A DNA stretch of 14,063 nt from an uncultured Ruminococcus sp. (GTDB taxonomy: Bacteria; Bacillota; Clostridia; Oscillospirales; Acutalibacteraceae). A model generated the notes under the pieces. That model had not been told where the DNA came from. It searched no databases and saw only the letters and a program-made list of their open reading frames with translations. The stretch covers positions 1 through 14,063 of the forward strand of contig CACXHC010000208.1 in NCBI GenBank assembly GCA_902767285.1, given 5' to 3'. Positions 7,184-13,854 of this stretch are shown here, in pieces; the stretch's first letter is position 1; each line of letters begins with the position of its first letter. The translations under genes were made by a program, and so were the position numbers.

Positions 7184-7666
7184 TTATTTATGATATTTTG
7201 TTCCGCCGGCAATTGAAAAAGCTCTGTAAATCTGCTCGCAGAGCATGACTCTCGCCAATTGGTGCGGAAACGTCATTTCGGACATGGACATTCTGAGTTT
7301 TGCCCTGTTCTTCACTTCATCCGAAAGCCCCCTGCTTCCACCGATAACAAAATCTATTTTGCTTATTCCGTCAACTGCCGAACTCGAAATATAATCCGCA
7401 AATTTTTCCGATGGCATTTGTTTTCCCTCTATGCACATAGCTACAACGAGGTCATTTTTATCTATGTATGAAAGAATGCGTTTTCCTTCCACCGAAAGTA
7501 TTTTTGATATTTCGGAGTCGCTCGGCGAAGATGATTCTTTCTCCTCCTCGACTTCAACAACGGAAAATTTACAAAATGTTCCCAAACGTTTGGAATACTC
7601 ATTTACTGCATCTTTTAGATATTTTTCCTTTAACTTTCCCACACAAATAACATTTACTTTGAGCAT
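7184..7666 (-). CDS. rlmH: 23S rRNA (pseudouridine-1915-N3)-methyltransferase RlmH
   Basis: RlmH is a SPOUT-class dimer that methylates pseudouridine 1915 in helix 69 of 23S rRNA on assembled 70S ribosomes. The 160 residues are the normal length. The SAM-binding knot region shows DFVIGGSRG (105-113), EMTFPHQLARVMLCEQIYRA (130-149) and the conserved C-terminus KYHK. The ATG at 7666 lies three bases after the walJ stop, so translation is coupled; the SD is weak (GGTG). Its place next to walJ is the same as in many Bacillota genomes. Confidence 0.97.
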   Translation of the reverse strand: MLKVNVICVGKLKEKYLKDAVNEYSKRLGTFCKFSVVEVEEEKESSSPSDSEISKILSVEGKRILSYIDKNDLVVAMCIEGKQMPSEKFADYISSSAVDGISKIDFVIGGSRGLSDEVKNRAKLRMSMSEMTFPHQLARVMLCEQIYRAFSIAGGTKYHK

Positions 7667-7669
7667 GAT

Positions 7670-8458
7670 TCAAAACACCACCGAAAGACCCGATGATTCG
7701 GCGGCTGCCACATCGAGAGTAAAATCTATTGATATTTTCATATTGTGTGAGTTGAGCATATTAAGCGATTCTCTGTAAGCTATTTCGGGCATATTATTTT
7801 CTTTGCTTAAATGTGCAAGCACGAATCTTGATGTACCGCTTTTTACAAGCTGAGGAAGCAAACTTGAGCAATCGGCATTTGACAAATGACCTTTTTCAGA
7901 CATGATCCTTCTTTTTAGCATATACGGATAACTGCTCATCTGAAGCATATTTAAATCGTGATTGGATTCTATAACAACAGTATTACAGCCAGTCAACGCT
8001 TTTATAACTTCGTAAGAAATTATTCCCAAATCGGTGGCGATAGCAAAAGTACTGCTGCCCGTATCCACTTTAAAGCCGATTCCCTCTGCACAGTCGTGAG
8101 ATATTGGGAATCTGCTAACGTGCATGGTTGAAAGATCCAATCCGCCTCTTTCTATAACATTACAGCGAGTTTTTTCATCAACATAATTATTTTTTTTAAC
8201 GGTGTCTTTTGTTCCCTGACTCATGTAAACCGGGATACCGTGCCTATTGGCAAAAACCCTTAATCCTTTAACATGGTCTGTATGTTCATGAGTTATAAAT
8301 ATAGCCTCTATTTTTTTGATATTTACCCCATTAGAATCCAATGCTTCGGTTATTTTTTTTGCACTCTGACCCATGTCAATAAGAATTGTACTTCCGCCAC
8401 TCGACAAACAATAACTGTTGCCCGAGCTTCCACTGAAAAGCGGTATCAGCTTTGCCAC
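7670..8458 (-). CDS. walJ: MBL-fold hydrolase WalJ/YycJ family
   Basis: This is a metallo-beta-lactamase-fold protein of 262 residues. Family marks are FSGSSGNSYCL (8-18), the metal motif THEHTDH (56-62), H121-D122, D143, ESNHD (164-168), KGHLSN (189-194) and H216. Together they supply a two-metal site for a hydrolase, and members have been proposed to act on DNA or in cell division control. In B. subtilis yycJ belongs to the walRK locus, near rlmH; here the two-component genes are absent but rlmH is directly downstream. The start is GTG at 8458 with SD AAGGA eight bases upstream. A hairpin separates it from murA. No convincing promoter is seen in the 45 bases between, so readthrough from murA is likely. 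Confidence 0.93.
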   Translation of the reverse strand: MAKLIPLFSGSSGNSYCLSSGGSTILIDMGQSAKKITEALDSNGVNIKKIEAIFITHEHTDHVKGLRVFANRHGIPVYMSQGTKDTVKKNNYVDEKTRCNVIERGGLDLSTMHVSRFPISHDCAEGIGFKVDTGSSTFAIATDLGIISYEVIKALTGCNTVVIESNHDLNMLQMSSYPYMLKRRIMSEKGHLSNADCSSLLPQLVKSGTSRFVLAHLSKENNMPEIAYRESLNMLNSHNMKISIDFTLDVAAAESSGLSVVF

Positions 8459-8503
8459 TTTTTTAATCCTTCTTTCGCTGTATTTTGCTTTATTTACTGC
8501 AAA

Positions 8504-8536
8504 TGCCGGCTGTTCAACTTTTGCGAACAGCCGGCA
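8504..8536 (-). terminator. Hairpin after murA, probable weak terminator
   Basis: Perfect 12-base arms (8504-8515 and 8525-8536), GC-rich, with a 9-base loop, lie 10 bases after the murA stop. On the minus strand only a short T stretch follows the stem, so termination may be partial and allow readthrough into walJ. Confidence 0.65.
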
Positions 8537-8545
8537 AGCTGATTT

Positions 8546-9895
8546 TTATTGATCATCAATATCGACAATATCATCGCAAATATCGCACTCAACGACCTTG
8601 ATGTTTGCACCAAGTTTGCTTAGTTTTGCGACCATATTTTCGTATCCTCGTTCAATTATATCGACATGCCCTATCTCCGTAGTACCCTCTGCGATAAGAC
8701 CGGCAATAACAATTGCTGCACCTGCACGAAGATCAAGTGCATTGAGCTTTGCACCTTGCAGTTTTTTTCCTTTTTCCATGGGCTTTATTTTGATAACTAT
8801 TTTGTCAAGAATCTCGGCATTAGCCCCCATTTTTTTGAGCTGACGCACATAAGCGGCTCTTTGTTGCCAAACGTGTTCTACTATTTCACTTTCTCCCACA
8901 GCAGATGTAAGCATGGCAGCAAATTGCGACTGCATATCGGTAGGGAATCCCGGGTGAGCTTCTGTTGTTATCTTACAGCCCTTAAACGTTTCGGATGCTT
9001 TTCTTTCAATATAGATCGAATCCGAATATTCTGTTATACTGACACCTATGTCAATGAACTTTTCTATTATCGAATCCAAATGCTGAGGTATAACATTCGT
9101 AAGCGTTACAGCACCGGAAGTAGCGGCAACGGCAGCCATATATGTTCCCGCTTCTATCTGATCGGGAATTATAGTATAAGTTGCACCACGAAGATACTCA
9201 ACACCATGTATTATGATAGTGTCGGTTCCTGCACCAATGATGTTCGCACCCATAATGGCGAGAAAGTTTGCAAGGTCAACAACATGAGGTTCTTTTGCAG
9301 CTTGTTTGATTACGGTCTTGCCATTAGATTTAACAGCTGCCAAAATAGCGTTCATTGTTGCTCCGACCGAAGGTGTACCAAATGCGATTGTTACCTTTTC
9401 TTTTGTACGTTCAACTTTTTCTATTATAACAGGATCTTGCCAGTTTTCTTCGGTTATATCGTCACAAGTACCGCCCAACGCTCTGAAAACCTTTACATGC
9501 TGATCCATCGGTCTGAAACAGAATGAACAACCGCCCGGAGAAGGAACTTCCGCTTCGCCGAATCTTCCCATCAACGCACCGAGCAAATAATAAGAAGCTC
9601 TCATCTCGCCTGCAAGTTCGGTTGCTCTCTTGCCGGTAAGTCTACAAGTATTTATTTTGGTAGGATCTATTCTAAGTCTTGATTCATCTCCCGCAATTGT
9701 GGAAATTTTTGCACCTAAGAGACGAAGCAATTCAATCATGATACCAACATCTTTAATTTTGGGAACACCCTCTACTATGCACTCCTGGTCACAAAGAATA
9801 ACAGCCGGAAGAATGGCAAGTGCGGCATTTTTTGAACCACTAACTTCAATTTTTCCGTACAAAGGGTTTCCGCCTTTAATAATGTATTTTCTCAA
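8546..9895 (-). CDS. murA: UDP-N-acetylglucosamine 1-carboxyvinyltransferase MurA
   Basis: MurA transfers the enolpyruvyl group of phosphoenolpyruvate to UDP-GlcNAc, the first committed step of peptidoglycan synthesis in the cytoplasm. The 449 residues have normal length. SGSKNA places the PEP-binding Lys at position 22, as in E. coli MurA. The catalytic loop PSPGGC ends at Cys123, which aligns with Cys115, the residue alkylated by fosfomycin, so sensitivity at target level is expected. HPGFPTDMQSQF holds the aspartate that aligns with Asp305. I choose TTG at 9895: SD GGGTG lies 7 bases upstream and this start gives the classical Lys22 numbering. The GTG codons at 9916 and 9901 would add seven or two residues. 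The C-terminal end is slightly longer and acidic. Bacillota often have two MurA copies; which one this is cannot be told. A promoter and a terminator-like hairpin lie upstream. Confidence 0.96.
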   Translation of the reverse strand: MRKYIIKGGNPLYGKIEVSGSKNAALAILPAVILCDQECIVEGVPKIKDVGIMIELLRLLGAKISTIAGDESRLRIDPTKINTCRLTGKRATELAGEMRASYYLLGALMGRFGEAEVPSPGGCSFCFRPMDQHVKVFRALGGTCDDITEENWQDPVIIEKVERTKEKVTIAFGTPSVGATMNAILAAVKSNGKTVIKQAAKEPHVVDLANFLAIMGANIIGAGTDTIIIHGVEYLRGATYTIIPDQIEAGTYMAAVAATSGAVTLTNVIPQHLDSIIEKFIDIGVSITEYSDSIYIERKASETFKGCKITTEAHPGFPTDMQSQFAAMLTSAVGESEIVEHVWQQRAAYVRQLKKMGANAEILDKIVIKIKPMEKGKKLQGAKLNALDLRAGAAIVIAGLIAEGTTEIGHVDIIERGYENMVAKLSKLGANIKVVECDICDDIVDIDDQ

Positions 9896-9977
9896 ATTCA
9901 CACACCCTTTTTTCACATCTCTTTTTTAAAATTTTTTATAATACCTGTTCTGTTCTTTTCCTCTCAAAAACCCACTC

Positions 9978-10024
9978 AAAAAGAAACAAAAAACCAAGCC
10001 TTTCAAACAAGCGTAGGTTTGGTT
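9978..10024 (-). terminator. Terminator-like hairpin between the 10091-10119 promoter and murA
   Basis: Ten-base arms (10024-10015 and 10001-9992) with a 13-base loop are followed on the minus strand by a T-rich run with only a G and a C interrupting it. One pair in the stem is an A·C mismatch on this strand (on the plus strand it would be a G·U pair). It could end transcripts from the metallopeptidase gene and from the promoter just upstream, or attenuate murA. Confidence 0.55.
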
Positions 10025-10084
10025 CTTTTACGACATAAAAATTACGAACTGTACTTTATTTTACAAATATAATTAGATTATTCC
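9980..10084 (-). ncRNA. Candidate short transcript or murA leader
   Basis: A good promoter (10091-10119) would start transcription near 10084, and a terminator-like hairpin would end it near 9980, giving an RNA of about 100 bases. I see no coding frame with an SD in it: the only ATG (near 10038) is closed after two codons. It may be a small RNA or the attenuated leader of murA. No known RNA family is recognised. The rest of the 9917-10161 interval is AT-rich and holds nothing else I can support. Confidence 0.4.
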
Positions 10085-10090
10085 TTATAG

Positions 10091-10119
10091 ATGATAATAC
10101 AATTATTTAAAAAAGTCAA
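10091..10119 (-). promoter_or_regulatory. Strong sigma-70 promoter upstream of murA
   Basis: On the minus strand the -35 TTGACT (10119-10114) and the -10 TATCAT (10096-10091) are separated by 17 bases; each hexamer matches consensus 5/6. It lies between the metallopeptidase stop and the hairpin at 9978-10024. Confidence 0.75.
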
Positions 10120-10161
10120 GATGCAATAAAAGAAATTACAAAAAAACATCAAGTCTCACAA

Positions 10162-10563
10162 TTATAATATAGGTGGTTCATGAAATTCGGCTATATCTAC
10201 TCCCATAACGTATTTTCCGTAACGTTCTTCGTCAAAGCGTTCTAAATCACGCACACCCGCAAGGGATTCTACATGATGCCTCATTTCGTGTGCGAATGTA
10301 TGACGAAGTTTTTCATAAAAAGCAGTATCGTTCAAATGTCCGAAAACAACATTGAACGAGCCGTAATATATAACGATATATTTTCCGGTTGTTTCGTTAT
10401 GGTACTCGCCAAGGATATATAACGGACGATTAGGAATACTTTTGGGATGAAATTTAATATCTTCGGAAAGAATAACTCCTCCCGATAAATTTTTATATAG
10501 TTCAGCAGGTGTTTCATCAACTATTTTGTCCAACATTTTTTCAACGGATTCATAAGTTTTCAT
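10162..10563 (-). CDS. Small zinc metallopeptidase family protein
   Basis: This is a 133-residue putative zinc metallopeptidase of the short zincin type found in many Bacillota and Actinobacteria. The metal motif HEMRHH lies at 92-97, with H92, E93 and H96 as expected for HExxH, followed by ESLAG (99-103), a sequence often seen after the motif in this group. YILGEYH (49-55) and YIVIYYGSF (62-70) form the conserved strands before it. There is no signal peptide, so a cytoplasmic role is likely; the substrate is unknown. The ATG at 10563 is chosen because SD GGAAGTGAT lies three bases before it. The frame stays open upstream to 10638, but that extension crosses the rpoD terminator and overlaps rpoD. 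The SD lies directly behind that terminator's T run, which leaves no room for a normal promoter. Confidence 0.87.
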   Translation of the reverse strand: MKTYESVEKMLDKIVDETPAELYKNLSGGVILSEDIKFHPKSIPNRPLYILGEYHNETTGKYIVIYYGSFNVVFGHLNDTAFYEKLRHTFAHEMRHHVESLAGVRDLERFDEERYGKYVMGVDIAEFHEPPIL

Positions 10564-10579
10564 ATTATCACTTCCATAT

Positions 10580-10625
10580 AAAAAAACAGTGAAGAACGTT
10601 TCGGATGTCCCTTTGTTCTTCACTG
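10580..10625 (-). terminator. Intrinsic terminator of rpoD
   Basis: Perfect 11-base arms (10625-10615 and 10597-10587) with a 17-base loop are followed on the minus strand by seven T residues (10586-10580). It starts nine bases after the rpoD stop and ends only 16 bases before the metallopeptidase ATG. Confidence 0.88.
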
Positions 10626-10634
10626 CACAAAATA

Positions 10635-11732
10635 TCAATCTAAAAAGTCCTTTAATTTTTTGCTTCTTGTGGGATGGCGAAGTTTACGCAAAGCTTTAGC
10701 TTCAATCTGTCTTATGCGTTCACGGGTCACTCTAAACTCTCTGCCGACTTCCTCAAGAGTTCTGGGACTGCCATCCTCAAGACCAAATCTTAAAATGAGG
10801 ACTTTTTTCTCTCTGGGGGTAAGTGTATCGAGAACTTCGCTCAACTGCTCTTTGAGCATAGTATGGCTTGCTGCGTCTGCGGGAGCGGGTGCATCATCAT
10901 CGGGTATAAAATCGCCAAGGTGTGAATCCTCTTCCTCTCCGATTGGTGTTTCCAATGAGACTGGCTCTTGGGCTATTCTCATTATATCTCGTACTTTATC
11001 AACAGGCATATCTATTTCAAACGCTATTTCTTCGGCTGAAGGCTCGTGACCGTTTGTGTGCAGAAGTTGACTGGAAACTTTTTTCACTTTGTTGATAGTT
11101 TCGACCATGTGTACAGGGATCCTTATTGTTCTTGCCTGATCTGCAATTGCACGAGTTATGGCTTGACGTATCCACCATGTGGCGTATGTGGAAAATTTAA
11201 AGCCTTTTGTGTAGTCGAATTTCTCTACGGCTTTTATCAGTCCAAGATTTCCTTCTTGAATGAGGTCAAGAAACTGCATACCTCTTCCAAGGTATCTTTT
11301 GGCTATGCTTACGACAAGTCTTAGATTAGCTTCAGAGAGTCTTTTTTTAGCCGCAGCATCGCCTTCTTTTATTCTTATAGCGAGGTCTATTTCCTCCTCG
11401 GAACTCAGGAGAGGAACTTTACCTATTTCCTTAAGATATACTTTTACGGGGTCATCTATTGCAAGTGAGCTTTCCCCCGAGTCTCCGTTTGCTCCGTCAC
11501 TGCTTACAGCGAGTTCGTGTTCTATGTTTTCAAACTGATTATCGTCGAAATCGTCTATTATTTCTATTCCGGCAGATTCAAGTGCATCATAGAATTTCTC
11601 AAGCTGTTCGGGATCAAAATCTATTTCACCCATAGCATCAAGGATCTCCTTATTTGTTATGCTTCCTTTGCGTTTAGCTTTCTCAGCCAGATCTCTGAGG
11701 ATTGATTTTTTATCAGATGTACTTGAGGACAT
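10635..11732 (-). CDS. rpoD: RNA polymerase primary sigma factor RpoD (SigA)
   Basis: This is the housekeeping sigma subunit that brings core RNA polymerase to -35/-10 promoters. The 365 residues are typical for Bacillota. Region 1.1 lies at about 10-60 with GIEI at 55-58, followed by an acidic linker. Region 1.2 begins at [17 protein letters not shown] (94-110). Region 2 holds [19 protein letters not shown] (154-172) and the -10 reading helix [15 protein letters not shown] (182-196), with Q190 and T193 in the positions of E. coli Q437 and T440. The extended -10 residues HMVE (208-211), the region 3.2 finger [12 protein letters not shown] and region 4.2 [21 protein letters not shown] follow. 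The ATG at 11732 has SD AAGGAAGGAAA. It lies 37 bases after a stand-alone region 1.1-like gene, with which it probably forms an operon. The frequent neighbour dnaG is not in this position. Confidence 0.98.
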   Translation of the reverse strand: MSSSTSDKKSILRDLAEKAKRKGSITNKEILDAMGEIDFDPEQLEKFYDALESAGIEIIDDFDDNQFENIEHELAVSSDGANGDSGESSLAIDDPVKVYLKEIGKVPLLSSEEEIDLAIRIKEGDAAAKKRLSEANLRLVVSIAKRYLGRGMQFLDLIQEGNLGLIKAVEKFDYTKGFKFSTYATWWIRQAITRAIADQARTIRIPVHMVETINKVKKVSSQLLHTNGHEPSAEEIAFEIDMPVDKVRDIMRIAQEPVSLETPIGEEEDSHLGDFIPDDDAPAPADAASHTMLKEQLSEVLDTLTPREKKVLILRFGLEDGSPRTLEEVGREFRVTRERIRQIEAKALRKLRHPTRSKKLKDFLD

Positions 11733-11769
11733 ATTGGATTTCCTTCCTTATTGTATTATTATATTTTTA

Positions 11770-12318
11770 TCAGCCGACTTTGCAGTATTGGTCTTTTTCC
11801 GGCTCTTCTCTCGCCGCTTTTGCGGTTTTGAGGTATTCGCTGCTGATTTTCCACAGTATAAGAAAATATTGATGATTGGACATCTTATACCTTTGATATA
11901 ATTTACGAGAATTGGCGACATGACCTTCACTGATATTGCATATATTGTTCAACAGGGCATCTTTTTCGCATATATCAAGCTGTGAGAAGCTGACTGTATC
12001 GAAAGAAGGAACGTATACGCTTTTTATCTGCGGTGCGAAGTTATCTTTTACCGATATTGCGATTGGCTCATCTTTACAAGCAGGCTCGACATCTCTAAGC
12101 TCTTCTATCTCCGACACGATAACTCCGTCTGAGTCATCGCCCGACAGTATTTCTATTCCAATATTTCTCAGATTGTCGAGAACCTCTGTAAACTGAACGA
12201 GATCCAAATCTTCCAGTATTGCTAATTCGACTAAAGTCTGCAATGTTAGGCAGTTATAAGTTTGGGCTTGAACTATTACTTTGGCAACTTTTTTCTTTTC
12301 GTTACTATCGAAAACCAT
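11770..12318 (-). CDS. Stand-alone sigma region 1.1-like protein with unknown C-terminal part
   Basis: I do not recognise this as a named family. The 182-residue product begins with a helical segment and then a block (23-57) that aligns without gaps to region 1.1 of the adjacent RpoD (24-58). The spacing from the first residue of the block to GIEI is 31 residues in both, and about ten of 36 positions are identical (T, D, D, Q, D, L and GIEI). An acidic linker follows (60-84), as after region 1.1 in RpoD. No region 1.2, 2, 3 or 4 is present. The C-terminal part (about 105-168) is predicted helical, with FSQLDICEKDALLNNICNIS and a Tyr/Lys-rich stretch (139-164); its fold is unknown. The protein has four cysteines after residue 80. 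The ATG at 12318 has SD GGGGGAG six bases upstream. It sits between two sigma genes, which suggests a role in controlling them. It could also be a degenerate sigma duplicate. Confidence 0.9.
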   Translation of the reverse strand: MVFDSNEKKKVAKVIVQAQTYNCLTLQTLVELAILEDLDLVQFTEVLDNLRNIGIEILSGDDSDGVIVSEIEELRDVEPACKDEPIAISVKDNFAPQIKSVYVPSFDTVSFSQLDICEKDALLNNICNISEGHVANSRKLYQRYKMSNHQYFLILWKISSEYLKTAKAAREEPEKDQYCKVG

Positions 12319-12356
12319 GACGAACTCCCCCTAAAAGTAAAGGCACCATTTTATTT

Positions 12357-12362
12357 ATTGTA
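12357..12362 (-). promoter_or_regulatory. Possible -10 element for the region 1.1 protein-rpoD unit
   Basis: TACAAT on the minus strand (5/6 match) lies 38 bases before the ATG at 12318. No good -35 is found 16-18 bases upstream, so this is tentative. Confidence 0.3.
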
Positions 12363-12379
12363 CTTTGCTTACTGAACAC

Positions 12380-12412
12380 ACGAGTTCCAAAAGCTCGGCT
12401 CTTGGAACTCGT
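12380..12412 (-). terminator. Hairpin after the sigma paralogue gene
   Basis: Perfect 11-base arms (12380-12390 and 12402-12412) with an 11-base loop lie 33 bases after the paralogue stop. No T run follows on either strand, so it may be a partial terminator, an RNA-processing site or an mRNA-stabilising 3' end. Confidence 0.5.
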
Positions 12413-12445
12413 ACATTTATTGAATGAATACTTAGCTACGGATTA

Positions 12446-13510
12446 TCAGTCGCCCAGATAATCTATCAATTCTGATCCTGCTTTTGTGCGGAGTTTTATC
12501 AGAGCTTTATTGAGTATCTGGCGTACACGTTCCCTGGATACACCCAGGTTTTTTCCTATTGCCTCAAGTGTCCACATCTTGCCGTCCTCAAGACCGAATC
12601 TGAGTATAACTGCTACCTTCTCTCGTTCGCTGAGGTGCCTAAAAGATGCTCGGAGTTTTTGTTCCAGCTCTGTTTTTTCGCATTTGGTGTTGGGAGCAGG
12701 TGAGGACTTATCAGCAACGGTGTCAGACAAAAATCCCTCGTCCTCATCACCAAGCGGTTTTGAGAGAGACACTGTGTCTTGTAAGTATCCGAGGTACTCG
12801 ATTACTTTGTCCGCAGAGAACTCTGTGTAGTTGGAGATTTGTTGAACTGTCGGTTCGATTCCGTTTTCGGCATAGTATTTTCTGCGGAATTTATTTACCA
12901 ATGTCATGGACTCGTAAACATGACTTGGAAGCCGGATGTTACGAGAGTTCATCTCTCTGTTTCTCCTGATTGCCTGAGTTATCCAAAAAGAGCCGTATGT
13001 GGAGAATCGTGTCCCCTTCTCTCCGGAAAAACGATCAACAGCTTTGATAAGACCGAGATTGCCTGCCTGAATTGCATCGAGAAGTGAACCTTTGTCAAAT
13101 TTTGTTTCTCTCTTTGCGATGTCAACAACCAGTCTTAAATTGGAGTTGACGAAGATTTCCTTGGCTTTTGGGTCGCCGTTTTGGATTCTGACAGCGAGTT
13201 CTCTTTCTTCCTCAGCCGTGAGGAGCTTGTACCTGCTAATATCTTGTATATAGAGTTTGTACAAGTTTTCCGTGTCGGAAGAAGTTTTCTCACCGCTCTT
13301 AGCAGACAGTTCATCATTTTCGATTTCTATTTCGATGTCTTTATCGTTAAGAAATTCATAGATTCTCTCTGTCACATCAGATGAGCAGTTGTATTTGGCA
13401 ATGATCTTTTCCAAGTACTTTTCGGTAATGTTCTCACCGAGCATGTAATCCTCATTGATTTTGGTAAGGATTTTGTTTACTGTTCCGCTGTTTAAATTAT
13501 AAGCTGCCAT
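12446..13510 (-). CDS. Divergent RpoD-like sigma-70 paralogue (group 2-like)
   Basis: This is a second full-length sigma-70 protein of 354 residues next to rpoD. A region 1.1-like N-terminus (27-62) ends in DIEI at the same 31-residue spacing as in RpoD. Region 1.2 begins LYKLYIQDISRYKLLTAEEE (83-102). Region 2 contains [18 protein letters not shown] (144-161) and the -10 helix TYGSFWITQAIRR (171-183). Compared with RpoD, the first of two tandem Trp is Phe175, Arg is Thr178, and the Thr that reads position -12 is Arg182; Gln179 is kept. HVYE (197-200) keeps the extended -10 residues. The region 3.2 finger is altered (EGFLSDTVAD). Region 4.2 GVSRERVRQILNKAL (323-337) keeps Arg326, Glu327, Arg330 and Gln331, which contact the -35. 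The ATG at 13510 has SD AAAGGAAG six bases upstream; a longer frame adds eight residues but lacks support. The protein is probably an alternative sigma with shifted -10 preference. Confidence 0.95.
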   Translation of the reverse strand: MAAYNLNSGTVNKILTKINEDYMLGENITEKYLEKIIAKYNCSSDVTERIYEFLNDKDIEIEIENDELSAKSGEKTSSDTENLYKLYIQDISRYKLLTAEEERELAVRIQNGDPKAKEIFVNSNLRLVVDIAKRETKFDKGSLLDAIQAGNLGLIKAVDRFSGEKGTRFSTYGSFWITQAIRRNREMNSRNIRLPSHVYESMTLVNKFRRKYYAENGIEPTVQQISNYTEFSADKVIEYLGYLQDTVSLSKPLGDEDEGFLSDTVADKSSPAPNTKCEKTELEQKLRASFRHLSEREKVAVILRFGLEDGKMWTLEAIGKNLGVSRERVRQILNKALIKLRTKAGSELIDYLGD

Positions 13511-13683
13511 AGTATACTTCCTTTCGATAAACAAATAAAAATAACAAAATTAAGTACATCTATATTATCAGACCCCTACAAACCGCATAGTATTCGATTT
13601 TTCGGTAAATCTGTTATTTTTCCGCTTATATTTTTTTAGAGAATCTATGTTTTTTTGCTAACACCACCTAAAATATAACAAAT

Positions 13684-13709
13684 TATTGTGTAAAGAACCT
13701 TACACAATA
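13684..13709. repeat. 10-bp perfect inverted repeat in the sigma paralogue leader
   Basis: TATTGTGTAA (13684-13693) and TTACACAATA (13700-13709) are separated by AGAACC. It could be a protein-binding dyad or an RNA hairpin. It is not followed by a clean T run on the minus strand. Confidence 0.65.
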
Positions 13710-13799
13710 TATATACGCTAAAAATTAGAAAAAACCTCGTTCTTAATAAAAAAACTTCCGAAAATCGGGTACAAATCCCCATTATTGAAAAGTAATAGT

Positions 13800-13828
13800 A
13801 GTTTACCACGATTTTTTATGTTTGTCAA
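13800..13828 (-). promoter_or_regulatory. Promoter candidate for the sigma paralogue
   Basis: On the minus strand the -35 TTGACA (13828-13823) and the -10 TAAACT (13805-13800) are separated by 17 bases. Both hexamers and the spacing are the same as in the mgtE promoter. It would give a leader of about 280 bases. Confidence 0.62.
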
Positions 13829-13854
13829 TAGCATTTAAAAAAATTTTTTTGTTT

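Noticed and set aside
8666..9526. Open frame of 286 codons on the plus strand inside murA
   Set aside because: It is fully antisense to a clear murA, its product is rich in Cys, Tyr, Phe and Ser without any domain, and no SD is seen.
13620..13680. Leader peptide of about 12 codons starting at a GTG in the sigma leader
   Set aside because: Spacing between AGG and the GTG is too short for initiation and nothing else supports it.
13684..13709. Rex-type operator
   Set aside because: The half-sites resemble TTGTG/CACAA, but the total length and spacer do not fit the 18-base Rex site.
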